From contig CBDCDL010000002.1 of assembly GCA_965215345.1 (NCBI GenBank), positions 2,728,001-2,792,000 of the forward strand: DNA of 64,000 bases. The letters are read 5' to 3'. Source of the stretch: CATQHW01 sp965215345 (GTDB lineage Bacteria > Spirochaetota > Spirochaetia > SZUA-6 > Bin103). The notes under the pieces were generated by a model. It did not search any database, was not told where the DNA came from, and was given only the letters and a program-made list of their open reading frames with translations. The position numbers and the translations under genes were made by a program. Below are positions 25,798 through 33,834 of the stretch, in pieces (position 1 is the stretch's first letter; every line of letters starts with the position of its first letter).

Positions 25798-26642
25798 TGT
25801 TCGGCCTGGGAAAGAGGCTGCGCGAGCTGTTCGGTTCGCAGCCCGAACGTCTGGACCTGATCGAAGACACGCTGCTGGAGGCGGATATCGGACCACGCAC
25901 GGTGGACGAGTTGCTCGAGGGCCTGGACGGGCGCATCGGGCGTGGCGAGAAGGCGCTTGCCACCATCCGCCGGCGCGTGCTCGAACGCCTCCGCACGGCG
26001 GCCGTGGAGCCCGGCCCCACCGGCGTGTCGGTGGTGATGGCCGTCGGCGTCAACGGGGTCGGCAAGACCACGAACCTGGCGAAGCTGGGCGCGCTGCTGA
26101 TACGGAGCGGCCGCCGCGTGCTGTTCGCCGCCGCCGACACGTTCCGCGCCGCGGCCGTCGAGCAGCTCGGCATGCACGGACAGCGCCTGGGTATCCCGGT
26201 GGTCGCGCAAGGGCAGGGAGCCGACGCCGGCGCCGTGCTCTTCGACGCGATCGACAGCGCGACCGCCCGTTCGGTCGACATCGTGCTGGCCGACACCTCC
26301 GGGCGCATGCACACCAACGCCGGACTTGACGCCGAGTTGCGCAAGCTGGTGCGGATCGCCGAGCGGCGCCGGGTCGCGCTGCACCGTCTGCTCGTGGTCG
26401 ATGCCACGACCGGCCGCAATGCCTTCGATCAGGCACGCACCTTCCGCGACGGCGCCGGGGTGGACTCCATCCTGCTGTCCAAGCTGGACGCTACGGCGAA
26501 GGGCGGCGTGGTACTCGACATCTGCCACCAGCTCGAGCTGGGCGTCTCCTTCGTGGGCACCGGCGAGCGGATGGAGGATCTGTCCCGGTTCGATCCGGGA
26601 ACCTACGTCACCGGCTTGCTCGGCGACGGCCGCCGGGCGTGA
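25794..26642 (+). CDS. ftsY: Signal recognition particle receptor FtsY
   Basis: SRP GTPase that receives ribosome-nascent chain complexes at the membrane. It has 282 residues: a short N domain (about 1-75), then the G domain with GVNGVGKTTNLAKLG (about 83-97), DTFRAAAVEQL, DTSGR (about 166-170), LSKLDATAKGG, and FVGTGERMEDLSRFDP. The acidic A domain of E. coli FtsY is missing, as in many bacteria. ATG 25794 overlaps the previous stop; a second ATG lies at 25797. It is part of a long run of overlapping genes ending with the Lol-type transporter. Confidence 0.95.
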   Translation: MMFGLGKRLRELFGSQPERLDLIEDTLLEADIGPRTVDELLEGLDGRIGRGEKALATIRRRVLERLRTAAVEPGPTGVSVVMAVGVNGVGKTTNLAKLGALLIRSGRRVLFAAADTFRAAAVEQLGMHGQRLGIPVVAQGQGADAGAVLFDAIDSATARSVDIVLADTSGRMHTNAGLDAELRKLVRIAERRRVALHRLLVVDATTGRNAFDQARTFRDGAGVDSILLSKLDATAKGGVVLDICHQLELGVSFVGTGERMEDLSRFDPGTYVTGLLGDGRRA

Positions 26643-27832
26643 TGCGCCGGTCGCTGCCGGCGCTCGCGGCGGCGTTCGCGGCCACGGCGGTCGTCTCGAT
26701 CGTAGCGCAGGGCGCCTACGGCCAGGACGTGTACTACCGTTCGAACGAGATCGGCATACCCTTCGAGGAGATCCCGGAGTCGGCCACCGCCGAACACCGG
26801 TTCGTGCTGGTGCATCGCGGCTCGGTGGAGGATGGCGAAGGGGCCGGCGAGGAGCGTCTCCTGCTGGAAGGGGGCCGCCGGATCCGGCGGTGGGTGAGGC
26901 TGCGTGATGCGGGCGGCACGCTGATCGCCGAGTCCGACTACGCGGACGGGAAGCTGGTCGCCGAACGAAGTTTCGACGACACGGGCAAGCTCACGGAAGT
27001 GAGCGTCTACGACGGCGGGGTGCTGGCCAGCCGCGCCGCCTATGCGTACAAGCCGCGGAGGGTACAGGTGGTGGTGACCGGCAGCGACGGCGCGGTGCTG
27101 CAAACCGCGACCTACGAGCTGGCCGCCACCGGTCAGATCCGTGACTTTGCCCGTGTCGAGCCGGGGGCGGATCGGCTGGGCGTCCGCTTCGTGTTCGCCG
27201 GCGGGACGCTGGTCGAGGAGGCTGTCACCTCCGGGACGACCCGGCTGGTTTCGCGTTATCTCGCCGGCGAGCGCTACGAGGTCGAGGAGTGGCGTGGCGA
27301 CGTCCTGCATGCAATTCGCGAGCTCGAGCGCTCGCCCGACGGGTTCCTGGTGGGCGAGACCAGGATCGAGCCCGCGCTGGACCGGCGGACGACCTCCCGT
27401 TTCGACGCTGCGGGCCGGGTTCTGGAAGCGATCACCACCGAGGGCGGCCGGCAGGTCGAGCTGGTCCGGCACTACCGCGACGCCGCCGGACGGATCGTCA
27501 CCACGCGGCGGGAGACCGATGCCGGCGAAGAGCGGTGGGAGTACGAGTACCTCACGGGCCCGCGGGCCGCGTCCGCTTCGGAAGACACCCCGGACGATCG
27601 CCTGCGCACCGTCAGGTTCGAGCAGAACGACGAGATCGTGTCGGTCACGACGTACCGGTGGCCGTCGGACGACGATGGGCAGCCAACCCGTCAGGCCGAC
27701 TACTACCGCGACGGAGCCCCCTATCTGCGCGTGCACTTCCGGGGCGACACGCGGGTTCGCGAGCAGGTCCTGAGGGACGGTCAGGTGGTCCGGGAACGCG
27801 TGTTCGATGACGGCGCCGGCACGCAGCGCTGA
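26642..27832 (+). CDS. Secreted protein with YD/MORN-like repeats
   Basis: 396 residues with a clear signal peptide (cleavage near GAYG-QD, about residue 28), so exported. The mature part is built of short beta-rich repeats resembling YD or MORN-type repeats (DYADGKLVAERSFDDTGKLT, SVYDGGVLASRAAY, SRFDAAGRVLEAITTEGG). No catalytic motif was seen. GTG 26639 is also possible, but ATG 26642 gives a cleaner signal. Its stop overlaps the LolC-like gene by 26 nt, linking it to lipoprotein transport only by position. Confidence 0.65.
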   Translation: MRRSLPALAAAFAATAVVSIVAQGAYGQDVYYRSNEIGIPFEEIPESATAEHRFVLVHRGSVEDGEGAGEERLLLEGGRRIRRWVRLRDAGGTLIAESDYADGKLVAERSFDDTGKLTEVSVYDGGVLASRAAYAYKPRRVQVVVTGSDGAVLQTATYELAATGQIRDFARVEPGADRLGVRFVFAGGTLVEEAVTSGTTRLVSRYLAGERYEVEEWRGDVLHAIRELERSPDGFLVGETRIEPALDRRTTSRFDAAGRVLEAITTEGGRQVELVRHYRDAAGRIVTTRRETDAGEERWEYEYLTGPRAASASEDTPDDRLRTVRFEQNDEIVSVTTYRWPSDDDGQPTRQADYYRDGAPYLRVHFRGDTRVREQVLRDGQVVRERVFDDGAGTQR

Positions 27833-29165
27833 GCGCGGGCCGGTTCGGGCATCCGTCGCCGGCGACGTCAGACTGGCGCTGGCGCTGGTGGGCGTCCACC
27901 TGCGCGGACGCTCGGGCCGCGGCCGCGCCTCGCTGGCGCTTGCCGTGGTCGGCATGGGCGCGGGCGTGATGATGCTGACCAGCGTGCTCGGCATCATGAA
28001 CGGGCTGCAGCTCGGCTACATCGAGGACTTGGTGGAGATCGGCTCGTTCCACCTGCGGCTCAGCCGCGACGGTCACGAGCCCCTGCCGCCGCGCGTCCTG
28101 GCGGACATCGAAGAACGACCCACCGTGCGGACGATCACACCGCTCGCCGACCTCACGGCGATGGTCGGTCGGCCGGCCGGCCGTGACCGGCACGGGATGA
28201 CGCTGCGTGCGGTGCCGGCCGACGTCGCCGGTCGTGCGCCCTCGTTCGCCGAGCAGCTCGGCCTGGGGTCGGCGCCGCTCGAGCTCGGCACCCTGACGCT
28301 CGGCGTGGGGGCGGCCGCGCAGCTCGGCGTTGGCGACGGGGACGAGGTGGCGGTGTACCTGGTCGACCGGACGGCAGCCGGCGGGGGGCCGGCGGCCCGG
28401 GTCGGGTCGCTGATCGTCGCCGGCACGTTCGAGAGCGGCTTCACGGAGTTCGACCGCCACTGGGCCGTGACGTCGCTGTCGACCGCGGAGCTGATCACGA
28501 GCGGGGGCGTGCCGCTCGAGTACGGCATCAAGCTGGTCAACCGGTTCCGCGATGGCGCCGAGCGTGCAGCCGTGGAGGACATGCTCGCCGGCCGGCTTCC
28601 TGTCGCCGATTACCAGGTGCGCACGTGGCGGGAATTCAATCAGGCGTTCTACGGCGCGTTGCGCACGGAAAAGCTGCTGATGTCGACGCTCATCGGGCTC
28701 GTGTTCGTGGTGGTCGCCTTCAACGTCTTCCACGGCATGCGACGGCGCATCCAGGAGCGCCGCCAGGAGATCGGTGTGCTGCGTGCGCTGGGCGCGACCC
28801 CGACGACGCTGCGGCTGGCGTATGCCGTGGAGGCGGGGGCGGGCGGCGTGATCGGCGTGGCGTGCGGCCTGGCGGCGGGTCTGGCGATCGCAGACAACCT
28901 GACCGCCCTGCTCCGGGTTACCGAGTCGGCGACGAACGCGCTGCTGGCCACGGCGCGGTTCTTCGCCGTGCCTCCCACGGCGCCGCGGGCGCTGCCGTCC
29001 GGGGCGCTGTTCCAGCTCGAACGGATCCCCAACCGCGTCCTGCTGCACGAGGCGGTGCTCACCTGCGCGGTGGCCATCGGCGCCGGGCTCACCGCGGCGC
29101 TGGCGGCGGGGCGCTGGCTGCGCAGCATCACCCCGGAGCGCATTCTCCGCGAGGCGCGTGAATGA
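27807..29165 (+). CDS. LolC/LolE-family ABC permease
   Basis: A 452-residue inner-membrane permease of the MacB/FtsX-like fold. An N-terminal transmembrane helix (about 45-70) is followed by a periplasmic domain (about 75-280), then three C-terminal helices (about 290-315, 340-365, 410-435) with the conserved cytoplasmic segment RRRIQERRQEIGVLRALGATP. It lies in a permease-ATPase-permease order with lolD and a second permease, each overlapping by 4 nt. In the Lol system such pairs release lipoproteins from the inner membrane to the carrier LolA. Confidence 0.85.
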   Translation: MTAPARSAERGPVRASVAGDVRLALALVGVHLRGRSGRGRASLALAVVGMGAGVMMLTSVLGIMNGLQLGYIEDLVEIGSFHLRLSRDGHEPLPPRVLADIEERPTVRTITPLADLTAMVGRPAGRDRHGMTLRAVPADVAGRAPSFAEQLGLGSAPLELGTLTLGVGAAAQLGVGDGDEVAVYLVDRTAAGGGPAARVGSLIVAGTFESGFTEFDRHWAVTSLSTAELITSGGVPLEYGIKLVNRFRDGAERAAVEDMLAGRLPVADYQVRTWREFNQAFYGALRTEKLLMSTLIGLVFVVVAFNVFHGMRRRIQERRQEIGVLRALGATPTTLRLAYAVEAGAGGVIGVACGLAAGLAIADNLTALLRVTESATNALLATARFFAVPPTAPRALPSGALFQLERIPNRVLLHEAVLTCAVAIGAGLTAALAAGRWLRSITPERILREARE

Positions 29166-29878
29166 CCGCGCCTCCGGTCCTGTCGATGCATCGGGTCACC
29201 AAGCGCTACGGGCGCGCCGCCGGCGACGGGCTGGTCCTGCGCGGAATCGATCTCGATCTCGCCCCCGGCGCCTCGGTTGCCATCACCGGCGTCAGCGGCT
29301 CCGGCAAGAGCACGCTGCTCAATCTGGCCGGCGGTCTGGACCGCGTCACGTCCGGCACGGTACGACTGGCCGGGACCGATCTCACGGTCCTGGACGAAGT
29401 CGAGCTGGCGTTGCAGCGGCGCAGGCTGGGCATGATCTTCCAGTTCCACCACCTGCTGCGCGATTTCACGGTGCTCGACAACGTGGCGATGCCGGGGCGC
29501 CTGCAGAATCGACCTGCCGCGGACGCGGTTGCCGCGGCGCGCGAGATGCTCGGCCGCGTCGGGCTCATCGACGCATGCCACCGATACCCCACGGAACTCT
29601 CCGGAGGCGAGCAGCAACGGGTGGCGGTGGCGCGGGCGCTGGCCGCGCGGCCGGCCATGATCCTGGCCGATGAGCCGACCGGAAACCTGGACCGGGCGGC
29701 GTCGGACGCGGTCGCCGAACTGCTGTTCACCCTGGTCGCCGACCACGGCGCCGCCTGCCTGCTGGTCACGCACGACACCGATCTGGCCCTGCGGGCCGCC
29801 CGTGTGCTGACGCTTGCCGACGGCGTGCTCGTCGAGGGGGCTGCGGGATCGCCGTCGCCGGCCGCCGGCGCGCCATGA
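29162..29878 (+). CDS. lolD: Lipoprotein-releasing system ATP-binding protein LolD
   Basis: A 238-residue ABC ATPase. Walker A GVSGSGKSTLLN (about 43-54), Q-loop FQFHHLLRDFTVLDNVAMP, signature LSGGEQQRVAVARAL, Walker B AMILADEPTGNLD, and switch His in LLVTHDTD. The Q-loop wording matches the LolD/MacB subgroup. It is flanked by two Lol-type permeases, overlapping both, which supports LolD over other members of the subgroup. Confidence 0.92.
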   Translation: MTAPPVLSMHRVTKRYGRAAGDGLVLRGIDLDLAPGASVAITGVSGSGKSTLLNLAGGLDRVTSGTVRLAGTDLTVLDEVELALQRRRLGMIFQFHHLLRDFTVLDNVAMPGRLQNRPAADAVAAAREMLGRVGLIDACHRYPTELSGGEQQRVAVARALAARPAMILADEPTGNLDRAASDAVAELLFTLVADHGAACLLVTHDTDLALRAARVLTLADGVLVEGAAGSPSPAAGAP

Positions 29879-31119
29879 ACCTGCCGGCCGCGCCGTGGCT
29901 GGGAATGATGATCGCCGGGCGCGGGCACGCTCGCGGCGGTCCCGGCCTGGCCGGCACCACCCTCGGCATCGCCCTGAGCCTGGTGCCCGTGATCGTCGTG
30001 CTGGTGGTGGCGGACGGCATGATCGAGGGCATCACCGGGCGGTTCCTTGAAGTGGACACCTATCACGCGCGGATCGTCCCGCCGGCAGGCGGCGACGCGG
30101 AACGCCTGTCGGCGGCGGTGCGCGCGGCCGCGGGGGTGACGCTGGCCGAGGTGGAGGTGCGCAGCCTGGGGTTGCTGTTCAGCGCGGAGGGACTGCGCAC
30201 CGACGTGCAGGTCCGGTTCGTGAACCCGGACCTGCTGCAACGCGATGCGGGGCTGCGTCGCTACCTCAGCGTGGAGGGAGCCTTCGACGTGCAGGCGGGG
30301 AACCGGGCGGTGATCGGGCGGGAGCTGGCAGAGACGCTGGGGGTGACGACCGGCGACCAGGTGGGGCTGTGGGTTCAGGGCGCGCGCCGCATCGCCGCGG
30401 TGCGGATCGCCGGCGTGTACCGGTCCGGCTATCAGTACCTGGACGGGAGGTTTGCGTTCATGGCCGCAGCGGCCGCGAGCGATCTCGGCGCCACGGGGTT
30501 CCGATTCCTGGGTATCAAGGTCCGCGACCCGTTCGGAGAGCTCGACACGGTGATGAAGGAGCTCGGCAGGATCCTCCCACCGGGGGGGCGGCTGATCGGC
30601 TGGTTCGACCTGCAACGCTCCGCGTACCGGTCTTTTCGCGCCACCAAGGTGTGGCTGACGCTCATCATGGCCGTGATCGCGCTGGTGGCGACGGTCAACG
30701 TGGCTTCCGCGCTGCGCATGCTGCTGATCGAGCGAAGCGCCGAGATGGCCTACGTGCGGGCCATGGGCGGTTCGGGCGATCAGGTCGGCATGGCGTTCCT
30801 GACGGTGGGCCTGATCAGCGGCGCCGCCGGCGGCGTGGCGGGCGTGGCGCTGGGGCTGGCCGCGGCGGTCAACGTCAACGAGCTGCTGGCGGCGATCGAG
30901 TGGGGCGTGAACGCGGCTGCGCTGCTGCTTTCCGGAGCGGACAGGCCTGCGCCACTGATCGACCGCTCCTTCTACCTGGAACGGATTCCGGTCCGCCCCG
31001 ATCCGGGGCAGTTGCTGGCCGCCGTTGCGGCCGTGACCGTTGCGGCGGCGATCGCGGCGGTGCGTCCCGCGCTGCACGCTGCGCGCCTGCGGCCGGTCGA
31101 GTCGCTCCGGCAGCGCTGA
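29875..31119 (+). CDS. Second LolC/LolE-family ABC permease
   Basis: 414 residues, same layout as the first permease: an N-terminal helix (about 22-45), a periplasmic domain (about 48-255), and three C-terminal helices (about 260-285, 305-335, 380-400) with LLIERSAEMAYVRAMGGSGD as the coupling segment. Because the two permeases differ, a heterodimeric LolCE-like complex with LolD is likely. It is the last gene of the prfB-to-lol run. Confidence 0.85.
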   Translation: MNLPAAPWLGMMIAGRGHARGGPGLAGTTLGIALSLVPVIVVLVVADGMIEGITGRFLEVDTYHARIVPPAGGDAERLSAAVRAAAGVTLAEVEVRSLGLLFSAEGLRTDVQVRFVNPDLLQRDAGLRRYLSVEGAFDVQAGNRAVIGRELAETLGVTTGDQVGLWVQGARRIAAVRIAGVYRSGYQYLDGRFAFMAAAAASDLGATGFRFLGIKVRDPFGELDTVMKELGRILPPGGRLIGWFDLQRSAYRSFRATKVWLTLIMAVIALVATVNVASALRMLLIERSAEMAYVRAMGGSGDQVGMAFLTVGLISGAAGGVAGVALGLAAAVNVNELLAAIEWGVNAAALLLSGADRPAPLIDRSFYLERIPVRPDPGQLLAAVAAVTVAAAIAAVRPALHAARLRPVESLRQR

Positions 31120-31255
31120 CGCCCCACGGCCCGCGCCCTGCGGGCGCCGGCCGCGGCCCATCCCTCCTTTGGCTCGGAGCGCATCGGGGCGATGCCCTCC
31201 GAGCCGGGAACGGGTGTCCCGGCGTCGGTTAAACCTGCTTCCCGTGGCTTGGCGA

Positions 31256-31284
31256 TTGATCGGCGGATCGTCCTTTGCGATACT
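31256..31284 (+). promoter_or_regulatory. Candidate promoter for clpC
   Basis: TTGATC (31256-31261) and GATACT (31279-31284) are separated by 17 nt, each matching four of six consensus bases. The predicted start is about 60 nt upstream of the clpC ATG. No CIRCE or CtsR-like operator was seen. Confidence 0.5.
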
Positions 31285-31349
31285 CTGCGGGCAGTGCATC
31301 GCGACCGATGCTCAAGCTCCCCGGGAACTGTGAACCACGGAGGCAGGAC

Positions 31350-33833
31350 ATGATGTGGAAGGGCCTGACCCAGCGCGCCCAGAAGGTCATCTCGTTCAGA
31401 GCGCAGGAAGAGGCGAAGCGGTGTCACGCCGAGAAGCTGCTCCCGGAGCACATCATCCTGGCGCTGCTCAAGGATGGCGAAGGGGTCGCCGTCAAGGCCC
31501 TGCAGCGGGTCAAGGTCAACATCGACGAGATGCGCCGGGACATCGAGCGCAGCCTGACGCAGGGGAAGGGCGGCCTCATCCTCGGCGACATCAAGGCCTC
31601 CGAACGCGCCCAGACGGTGCTGAAGGGCGCGACGCACGAAGCCAAGAACATGGGCCACGTCTACGTCGGCACCGAGCACCTGCTCCTGTCCGCGGCGCGC
31701 GACGAGGGTGGCGCGACGTACCGCTATCTCGCGCAGCGCAACGTGTCCCCCGAGCAGCTTCGGGAGGCGATCATCCGCATCAACGGGCTCGGCGAAACGC
31801 GGCAGAGCTCCGCGACGCCGAAGCGGCGCACGCAGACGGCCGCCCGCAAGCCCACGCCGACCCTGGACGAGTTCAGCCGCGACCTGACCACGCTGGCGCG
31901 CGAGGGCAAGCTGGACCCGGTCGTGGGCCGCGCCCGCGAGATCCAGCGGGTGATCCAGATCCTGGCGCGGCGCACCAAGAACAACCCGGTGCTGATCGGC
32001 GAGCCGGGAGTCGGCAAGACCGCGATCGTCGAAGGGCTGGCTCAGAAGGTGGTCAACGGCACGGCGCCCGACGTCCTGCACGGACGGCGCGTGCTGACGC
32101 TGGACCTGGCCTCGCTCGTGGCCGGCACCAAGTATCGTGGCGAGTTCGAGGAGCGGTTGAAGCGGGTGATGAAGGAGATCGTCACCTCCGGCAACATCAT
32201 CATGTTCATCGACGAGCTGCACACGATCATCGGCGCCGGCGGCGCCGAAGGGGCGATCGACGCCTCCAACATGCTCAAGCCCGCCCTGTCGCGCGGCGAA
32301 CTGCAGTGTATCGGCGCCACGACGCTGGCCGAGCACCGCAAGTACATCGAGCGCGACGCCGCGCTGGAGCGCCGCTTCCAGTCCGTGTTCGTGGACGAGC
32401 CCTCCGTGGACGAGACCGTGGAGATCCTCAAGGGGGTCAAGGACCGCTACGCCCAGTTCCACGGCGTCGTCTACACCTACGAAGCGCTGGAGGCGGCCGC
32501 GTCCCTCTCCGCCCGCTACATCTCCGACCGCCACCTGCCGGACAAGGCGATCGACCTGCTGGACGAATCGGGGTCGCGCAGCCGCATCGACAACAGCGCC
32601 CGCCCGAAGGAGCTGGTCAAGCTCGACCAGGAGATCGAGCGGCTGATGATCGAGAAGACCAACCTGGTCAACAGCCAGAACTACGAGAAGGCGGCCGCGG
32701 TGCGCGACAAGGTCGGCCTGCTGCGCCAGCAGCTCGACAAGCAGGAGCGCGCGTGGGCGCAGACCACGCAGGGCGAGCAGCGGCTGGTGGAGCCGGAGGA
32801 CATCCAGCGCGTGATCTCCGAGATCACCGGCGTGCCGCTGGCGCGCATCGCGCAGTCGGAGTCGCGCCGCCTGCTGGAGATCGAGAACGAGCTGCACGAG
32901 CGCATGGTCGGCCAGGAAGAGGCGATCAGCGTGGTGGCCGCGGCGATCCGCCGGTCACGCACCGGCCTGTCGTCACCGAAGCGACCGATGGGTTCGTTCG
33001 TGTTCCTGGGCCCGACCGGCGTGGGCAAGACCGAGCTCGCCAAGACCCTGGCGGAGTTCATGTTCGGCGACGAGGAGTCGCTGATCCTGGTCGACATGTC
33101 CGACTACATGGAGAAGCACAACGTGTCGCGGCTGGTGGGCGCGCCGCCCGGCTACGTCGGCTACGACGAAGGCGGCATGCTCACCGAGAAGGTGCGGCGC
33201 CGGCCCTACAGCGTCATCCTGCTGGACGAGATCGAGAAGGCGCACCCCGACGTGTTCAACATCCTCCTGCAGGTGCTGGAGGAGGGGCAGCTCCAGGACC
33301 ACCTGGGCCACACGGTGTCGTTCCGCAACACCATCCTGATCATGACCTCGAACGCGGGCGCCCGCGAGATCATCCAGGACGGATCGCTGGGCTTCCGCAC
33401 CGAGCGGCAGGCGATGCGCTTCGCCGACATCAAGTCCTCGGCGCTGGCCGAGATGAAACGGCTGTTCCGCCCCGAGTTCCTGAACCGCGTCGACGAGGTG
33501 GTGGTCTTTCATGCCCTGGAGCGCGAGCATCTGGACAAGATCCTGCACCGCCTGATCGGCGAGGTCGGCGAACGGCTCGCGGAACAGAACATCGACCTGC
33601 GGGTCAGCCGGCGCGCGCGCGGCTACCTGATCGACAACGGCTCCGACGAGAAGTACGGCGCGCGGCCGCTGCGGCGCCTGATCCAGAAAGAGGTGGAAGA
33701 CCCTCTGTCCCTGGAGATCCTGCGCGGCCGCTTTCCTCCCGGCAGCGGCGTGACGGTCGACGTCAAGGACGATCGGCTGGTGTTCCGCAAGCGACGCGCC
33801 GCCCAGCCGGCCAAAGAGCTCGTCACTACCTGA
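31350..33833 (+). CDS. clpC: ATP-dependent Clp protease ATP-binding subunit ClpC
   Basis: Hsp100 unfoldase, 827 residues. The Clp_N repeat domain (about 5-145; EHIILALLKDGEG and TEHLLLSAARDEG) precedes the first AAA module with GEPGVGKTAIVEG (about 210). A UVR coiled region (EKAAAVRDKVGLLRQQLDKQ) sits between modules; it marks ClpC rather than ClpB, which has a long middle domain. The second AAA module has GPTGVGKTELAKTL. Start ATG 31350 is 7 nt after GGAGG. No clpP is in the window. Confidence 0.94.
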   Translation: MMWKGLTQRAQKVISFRAQEEAKRCHAEKLLPEHIILALLKDGEGVAVKALQRVKVNIDEMRRDIERSLTQGKGGLILGDIKASERAQTVLKGATHEAKNMGHVYVGTEHLLLSAARDEGGATYRYLAQRNVSPEQLREAIIRINGLGETRQSSATPKRRTQTAARKPTPTLDEFSRDLTTLAREGKLDPVVGRAREIQRVIQILARRTKNNPVLIGEPGVGKTAIVEGLAQKVVNGTAPDVLHGRRVLTLDLASLVAGTKYRGEFEERLKRVMKEIVTSGNIIMFIDELHTIIGAGGAEGAIDASNMLKPALSRGELQCIGATTLAEHRKYIERDAALERRFQSVFVDEPSVDETVEILKGVKDRYAQFHGVVYTYEALEAAASLSARYISDRHLPDKAIDLLDESGSRSRIDNSARPKELVKLDQEIERLMIEKTNLVNSQNYEKAAAVRDKVGLLRQQLDKQERAWAQTTQGEQRLVEPEDIQRVISEITGVPLARIAQSESRRLLEIENELHERMVGQEEAISVVAAAIRRSRTGLSSPKRPMGSFVFLGPTGVGKTELAKTLAEFMFGDEESLILVDMSDYMEKHNVSRLVGAPPGYVGYDEGGMLTEKVRRRPYSVILLDEIEKAHPDVFNILLQVLEEGQLQDHLGHTVSFRNTILIMTSNAGAREIIQDGSLGFRTERQAMRFADIKSSALAEMKRLFRPEFLNRVDEVVVFHALEREHLDKILHRLIGEVGERLAEQNIDLRVSRRARGYLIDNGSDEKYGARPLRRLIQKEVEDPLSLEILRGRFPPGSGVTVDVKDDRLVFRKRRAAQPAKELVTT

Positions 33834-33834
33834 G